Shown one piece after another: positions 38,881 through 42,817 of a stretch of 42,817 nt of DNA; position 1 is the stretch's first letter, and each line of letters begins with the position of its first letter. The notes beneath the pieces were generated by a model that was not told where the DNA came from, ran no database searches, and worked only from the letters and a program-made list of their open reading frames with translations. The position numbers were made by a program, and so were the translations under genes. Source of the DNA: a virus; IMG/VR virus record IMGVR_UViG_3300009417_000012, positions 1-42,817 of that record, one strand, 5' to 3'.

Positions 38881-41034
38881 ATGGCTTGCAAAGGCGGTTC
38901 TTCGATAAGTTTTGATCCGGCGACGTGCGTGTTGTCGGGCACAGGTCCTGACGGCAATCCGGTTTCGTATCCGATTGGCGACGCCATTGCGGCGAAGCTT
39001 AATCTGGGCGGTGTCACGTGGGACGCAGAGACCTGCACCCTCACGGGGCGGGGTCCGGACGGCGTCGAGCGCGAGTTCGACATCGGGGCGGCGGTTGCCG
39101 ACAAACTCGAGACGGACTTCGTCGGGTGGGACCCCGAGACTTGTATCCTCCGGGGAGTGACTGAATCCGGGGCGGTTGAATCTTTCGATATCGGTGCGGC
39201 GGTTCTGGCTAAGTTGCCGCCGCCTGTAGCTTCGACGTTTGACTACGCTTCGGCGACGCACATTGTCACGCACAACGGTTCACCTTTCCAGTTGAACTGC
39301 GGCAAGTTCGACTTCGATCCGCTGACCTGCGAACTGTCGTACGAGAACGAGAAAGGTGTTCTGACTTCGTACTTCATTCCGCAGGATCGGTTCATCTACG
39401 ATCGTGATACCTGCACGCTGACCATACTGGACGCCAAGGGGGGTCCGGGCATCGTGGTTCCTGTAGGCGTGCCGGCCGACGAAGTGTGTCTCGAGTTTGT
39501 ACAGAGCGCAGCGGGTTGTGCGCTGTCGTTCACTTACAAGAACAAAGCCATGCTGGTGCCGCTGCCCAACATGCTGGTGGGCTGCGAGTACACGCTCGCG
39601 ACTAACACGCTGCGCCTGCTGACGTGCGACGGCCAAGGCAAGGACGTCGTGTTCCCGAAGGCCAGCCTGAATTGCCTGACGCTGGATGACGGTACGCAGG
39701 TCATGGCATTCGACAACGGGTGCCCGGGTGGACAGAAGATGTTTAACATCCCCGCCATCAAGATCGACACCGACAACCTCACGGTTGCCGGATCAGTTTT
39801 GACTTTCGGCTTTGGCGGCGACGGCAACGACGCGACGGTCAGGGTCGATGTTTGTCAGCTTGTCGCAGAAAACTGCAACGCCACGATCAGCGACATCCTG
39901 CCGAACGGGTTCTCGTTTGTCGACAACGCAGGCAACCCTTTCACTCTGACGTTCGCCAACTGCTGCACATACCAAGGCGTCAACGGAACGCCGTTGAACG
40001 CGGACGCGCCGCCTGTGGGTCCGGCGTACGTAGGAGCCAAGGCCGACGGCGACACGCTTGTCGAGTGCCACCCGAACGGGCTGTCATATTGGACGTGCGT
40101 CGAAGGAGCGTGGAGCCTCGACTTCATCAAGGTGCTGGACAACAACCGCCAGTACTACCTGATCGACGCGACCGAGATAGATATGGCTGAGCCGCCGGCA
40201 CTGCCGCCTGAATCACCCCGCACGGCTAACAAGCTCGACGGCGACACAGTGATGGTTTGCTACCCGAACGGGTTCTGCGCTTTCACTTGCGTGTCAGGCG
40301 TCTGGGTCCGCGATTGGTGCAAGGAGTTTGTAGAACCGCCGACTCTTCAAGACGGAGGTTCTAACCTTGTCGCCGACGACGGTGTGACCATCGGTCCGAT
40401 TCTCGGAAAAGACGGGAACCCTATTGACACGGACAGTGCTCGAGTATTCACTTTGGGCGATCTGGCAGACCCGGATCGCGGCCCGGTTCAGGACATTCGC
40501 TGCGTCGATCAGACGATCCAAGCGACCTACTGTGATGACAGCCAGATTTGTTTCGCCCCCTCATACCAGAGGCGCACGGGCGGAGCGCTGCCGCCGAATA
40601 TCGTTGTGGGCGACCCGGCGAGCGATACTCCGCTGGCCGAATTCTGCGTCGACGTCGTGTTGCCCAAGTGTCCGGTAAACGTCCGTCTTGACACTTACTT
40701 CTCTTACAAGCTGCGAAGGGCAGGAGACGGCGATTTTGCAGGACGTCTGGTCTTCCACCCGCAGTACAGCGTTGACGGCGTCGCGTGGTTCAACATGGCT
40801 ATAGGGGGTGTCGACGACATTAACTACAACGGACAGACTTCTAGCGTCATCGGCGAGATCAGCTTCAATGACTGGGCTTTCACCACGGTAGCTCTCTCAG
40901 GCGCGCAGCAGATTTGTTTCAGGCTGCTACTGGTTACCAACGGCATGACGGCTGGACTGGCGGATGCCGAGACGATGAATGGCACTGTGAGCTGGATGGG
41001 AATGGTTTGCTGTGACCCCGCAACGTTGGGTTAA
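38881..41034 (+). CDS. Repeat-built tail fibre-like protein (717 aa)
   Basis: The N-terminus has repeats of about 36 residues beginning (F/W/Y)D-x-x-TCxL: residues 11 (FDPATCVLSG), 47 (WDAETCTLTG), 83 (WDPETCILRG), 145 (FDPLTCELSY) and 173 (YDRDTCTLTI), plus a degenerate one at 120. A second repeat pair lies further on: GDTLVECHPNG...TCVEGAW and GDTVMVCYPNG...TCVSGVW. The Cys at the start of each repeat is conserved. The C-terminal part is a beta-rich domain. It fits a trimeric fibre or baseplate-like adhesin. It lies between Cys-rich small proteins and a tailspike. Confidence 0.78.
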   Translation: MACKGGSSISFDPATCVLSGTGPDGNPVSYPIGDAIAAKLNLGGVTWDAETCTLTGRGPDGVEREFDIGAAVADKLETDFVGWDPETCILRGVTESGAVESFDIGAAVLAKLPPPVASTFDYASATHIVTHNGSPFQLNCGKFDFDPLTCELSYENEKGVLTSYFIPQDRFIYDRDTCTLTILDAKGGPGIVVPVGVPADEVCLEFVQSAAGCALSFTYKNKAMLVPLPNMLVGCEYTLATNTLRLLTCDGQGKDVVFPKASLNCLTLDDGTQVMAFDNGCPGGQKMFNIPAIKIDTDNLTVAGSVLTFGFGGDGNDATVRVDVCQLVAENCNATISDILPNGFSFVDNAGNPFTLTFANCCTYQGVNGTPLNADAPPVGPAYVGAKADGDTLVECHPNGLSYWTCVEGAWSLDFIKVLDNNRQYYLIDATEIDMAEPPALPPESPRTANKLDGDTVMVCYPNGFCAFTCVSGVWVRDWCKEFVEPPTLQDGGSNLVADDGVTIGPILGKDGNPIDTDSARVFTLGDLADPDRGPVQDIRCVDQTIQATYCDDSQICFAPSYQRRTGGALPPNIVVGDPASDTPLAEFCVDVVLPKCPVNVRLDTYFSYKLRRAGDGDFAGRLVFHPQYSVDGVAWFNMAIGGVDDINYNGQTSSVIGEISFNDWAFTTVALSGAQQICFRLLLVTNGMTAGLADAETMNGTVSWMGMVCCDPATLG

Positions 41035-41061
41035 AAGAAACGCGATGTTTTGTGAACCCCG

Positions 41062-42387
41062 ATGCCGATCAAGTGCCCCCGTTTTATGAACACGTCACTT
41101 AAAGCTCTTCTGGAAGGGGCGGCGAACAACAGCTGCGTTGAGCTATCCGGCGAGTATATTGTCGACCAGCCAATAGTAGTGACCAACAAGTCTTTGCACC
41201 TAAGGGCTTGCGGGTGTGTGACGATCAAACAGGCATTTGACCCAGCGCAAGAGAAACCTATTATCGGGTTTTATGACTCGGGCGACACCCGGCTTACGGG
41301 CCGGTTTAAGTTTTATGGTTTGGACACTCCAGCTCTTTATGATTCTCTATACCCTCTTACAGGACCAGCTAAAAATAACAATAATTATTCTGCGTTGGAA
41401 TTTAGAAACAGCCCGTCTATATGCGTAGACAATGTATACGTGGAAGGCAAGATAACAGGCATAACACTGGATAAGTGCCCGGAATCCACGGTAGGAAAAG
41501 TAGAAGGTCTGGGTTTTGCTGATCAGTTGACTTCACTTAGTAATTGGCACATTTTAATCAGGGACACAAACTCGGAGAATGTTAGCCAGTACAGAATAAC
41601 ATCGGATAACTTTGGCTCTACTGTTTTGTGCGGCGCGTACAGCTACAAGTATTTCGACAGCGTCCCCACGAAAATTAAATACTTGGATTCTATAACAGCT
41701 AAAAGAATAGGGGATCACGGGGTATACATAACTTCGGGAAGCCGCAATGTAATACTGGACGGGTACCATTTTAGCGATTGTAAAAGCTCCACTGTTCGCG
41801 TAGACGAAACAGGCGCGACTGTAAAGAACGGTTACGTTGAAGATAGCAATGTTGGCGTATCGGTCAGAGCGGATTGCGTCACTGTTCACAGCCTCAAATG
41901 TGATCGGTCGAGAGAGGCGGTCCGGGGCAGCCCCAACCTCCAAACAGGCGCGCGCCCCTCTAACTGCGATGTAGACAGGGTCACTTTGGAAGACGGGGTG
42001 ACAGCTGCGGTGATGGGGTTTTTCGAAAAATCGAGCCTGAGTAACATCTGTGTCCGAAGCGGGTCTTGTTTTGGAGTTTTCCTCCGCGGCGGTTACGGGG
42101 TAAACCTGCAAAACCTGCAGGGAGAAAACACCAATAGAATATTACTTCTGGCCCGGGGGGTAAGAAATTTGTCGGCCCGCAACGTTAAAGCGTATAGCGC
42201 TTCGTCTGCTTATTTGGGGCATAACGCTTACGCGGTTCTCGACAACGTAGATCAAGGAACGTTCCACGATTTTTATTCTGATGCGGGGGGCGTTCGGGAA
42301 ATAAGCACGAGCTCCGACAATCTTTTTTACGACTTAGATTCTGGGGTTCCCGACCTTATTCAGGGGTCAGCCCCGCGAATGCTTTGA
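41062..42387 (+). CDS. Parallel beta-helix tailspike protein
   Basis: A 441-residue protein. Short strand-turn units dominate ([20 protein letters not shown], then [20 protein letters not shown] and more), as in right-handed beta-helix tailspikes and pectin lyase-like enzymes. Such proteins bind or cut host surface polysaccharide. The gene uses many A/T third codon positions (AAT, TAT, TCT), unlike its GC-rich neighbours, which suggests recent acquisition. There is no strong ribosome site; an ATG at 41086 is an alternative start. Confidence 0.8.
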   Translation: MPIKCPRFMNTSLKALLEGAANNSCVELSGEYIVDQPIVVTNKSLHLRACGCVTIKQAFDPAQEKPIIGFYDSGDTRLTGRFKFYGLDTPALYDSLYPLTGPAKNNNNYSALEFRNSPSICVDNVYVEGKITGITLDKCPESTVGKVEGLGFADQLTSLSNWHILIRDTNSENVSQYRITSDNFGSTVLCGAYSYKYFDSVPTKIKYLDSITAKRIGDHGVYITSGSRNVILDGYHFSDCKSSTVRVDETGATVKNGYVEDSNVGVSVRADCVTVHSLKCDRSREAVRGSPNLQTGARPSNCDVDRVTLEDGVTAAVMGFFEKSSLSNICVRSGSCFGVFLRGGYGVNLQNLQGENTNRILLLARGVRNLSARNVKAYSASSAYLGHNAYAVLDNVDQGTFHDFYSDAGGVREISTSSDNLFYDLDSGVPDLIQGSAPRML

Positions 42388-42400
42388 CGAGTTGGTTTAT

Positions 42401-42817
42401 ATGGCTACGAATTCTAGCTGCGCGTGCTCTTGCAATTGCTTGAGCTGCCGGATCAAAGTGATACTGGCGGAGTGCTTTGAAAACACTGATGTCATGGGGG
42501 AGCTGCGCTGTGTAGAAGCGCAGGACGGCGCTTCTCTGACAGTGCAAATCCGACATCCCATTACAGGCGAGGTGCTGTCGGGCCCGTGCACGTTGACAGT
42601 CCCCGCTGGCGCTCAAGGCGCCCCCGGACCTACTGGCGATCCGGGCCCTGCTGGCGACCCCGGACCTGATGGTGACCCCGGACCTGACGGTGACCCCGGA
42701 CCTGACGGTGGCCCCGGACCTACTGGCGATCCGGGCCCTGCTGGCGACCCCGGACCTGCTGGCGACCCCGGACCTACTGGCGATCCAGGCCCTGCTGGCG
42801 ATCCGGGCCCTGCTGGC
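42401..42817 (+). CDS. Collagen-like fibre protein (N-terminal 139 residues; 3' end outside window)
   Basis: It starts [20 protein letters not shown], a Cys-rich cap, then a beta-rich segment and from about residue 68 a collagen-like Gly-x-y run ([12 protein letters not shown]...) that continues to the window edge. The cap may trimerise the fibre through Cys. Collagen-like repeats are common in phage fibres and vary in length. Third codon positions alternate between near-synonymous units, so the DNA repeat is not exact. Confidence 0.9.
   Translation, partial: MATNSSCACSCNCLSCRIKVILAECFENTDVMGELRCVEAQDGASLTVQIRHPITGEVLSGPCTLTVPAGAQGAPGPTGDPGPAGDPGPDGDPGPDGDPGPDGGPGPTGDPGPAGDPGPAGDPGPTGDPGPAGDPGPAG

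Noticed and set aside
42600-42817. Regular short repeats that could be taken for a CRISPR array or satellite
   Set aside because: Units are multiples of 9 or 18 bases in frame and encode Gly-x-y; there are no unique spacers.

Overview
The window is part of the genome of a tailed double-stranded DNA phage (Caudoviricetes). It carries a terminase large subunit, a portal, tail-fibre and tailspike genes and a phage replication set. There is no integrase, no lysogeny module, no tRNA gene, and no rRNA or host housekeeping gene. Coding DNA is GC-rich, and most genes follow a strong AGGAGC-type ribosome binding site, so the host is a bacterium. It cannot be named from the sequence; a family 16 glycoside hydrolase hints at a polysaccharide-coated or algal-polysaccharide niche. 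The CobS-like ATPase plus VWA pair and the family A polymerase recall N4-like and other podoviruses, but no tail gene here settles the morphology.

Layout. (1) 1-4263, plus strand: the end of a very large polyvalent, probably ejected, virion protein, then a GH16 enzyme. (2) 4178-31147, minus strand: one long early/middle block. In transcription order it holds an HslV-like Ntn-hydrolase and a GYF-like protein; a repeat-rich gap; two unknown genes; an AT-rich, repeat-filled non-coding region of about 1.6 kb (candidate origin or control region); a hypothetical gene with a perfect terminator; a promoter; a long array of tiny genes interrupted by a DUF3310 gene and a CobT-like VWA gene; a second promoter; CobS-like MoxR ATPase and a DUF3150-like partner; then DNA polymerase, RecB/Cas4-like nuclease, small membrane and secreted proteins, VRR-NUC nuclease, SNF2-type helicase, an SSB-like protein, primase-helicase and an unknown gene. 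(3) 31245-42817, plus strand, from a consensus sigma70 promoter: a basic DNA-binding-like protein, TerS-like protein, three tiny tandem paralogues, TerL, an HTH protein, portal, Cys-rich small proteins, a repeat-built fibre, a beta-helix tailspike and a collagen-like fibre that runs off the end.

The outstanding feature is the array at 18919-26798. At least 27 tiny genes are packed stop-on-start (ATGA/GTGA overlaps). Nineteen encode 69-99 residue proteins (one is fused into a 261-residue protein) with a CxxC...CxxC or CxxC...CxH zinc-ribbon-like pattern and a C-terminal tail built around P-x-F. Eight encode 33-52 residue peptides that have lost the zinc part but keep the tail, usually as P-x-F-x-W-L. 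The array surrounds the VWA (CobT-like) gene and leads into the MoxR ATPase (CobS-like) gene. I infer that the common tail is a docking tag and that the small proteins are exchangeable adaptors, substrates or host-takeover factors of that ATPase machine. I know of no described phage system with this arrangement, but I could not search for one.
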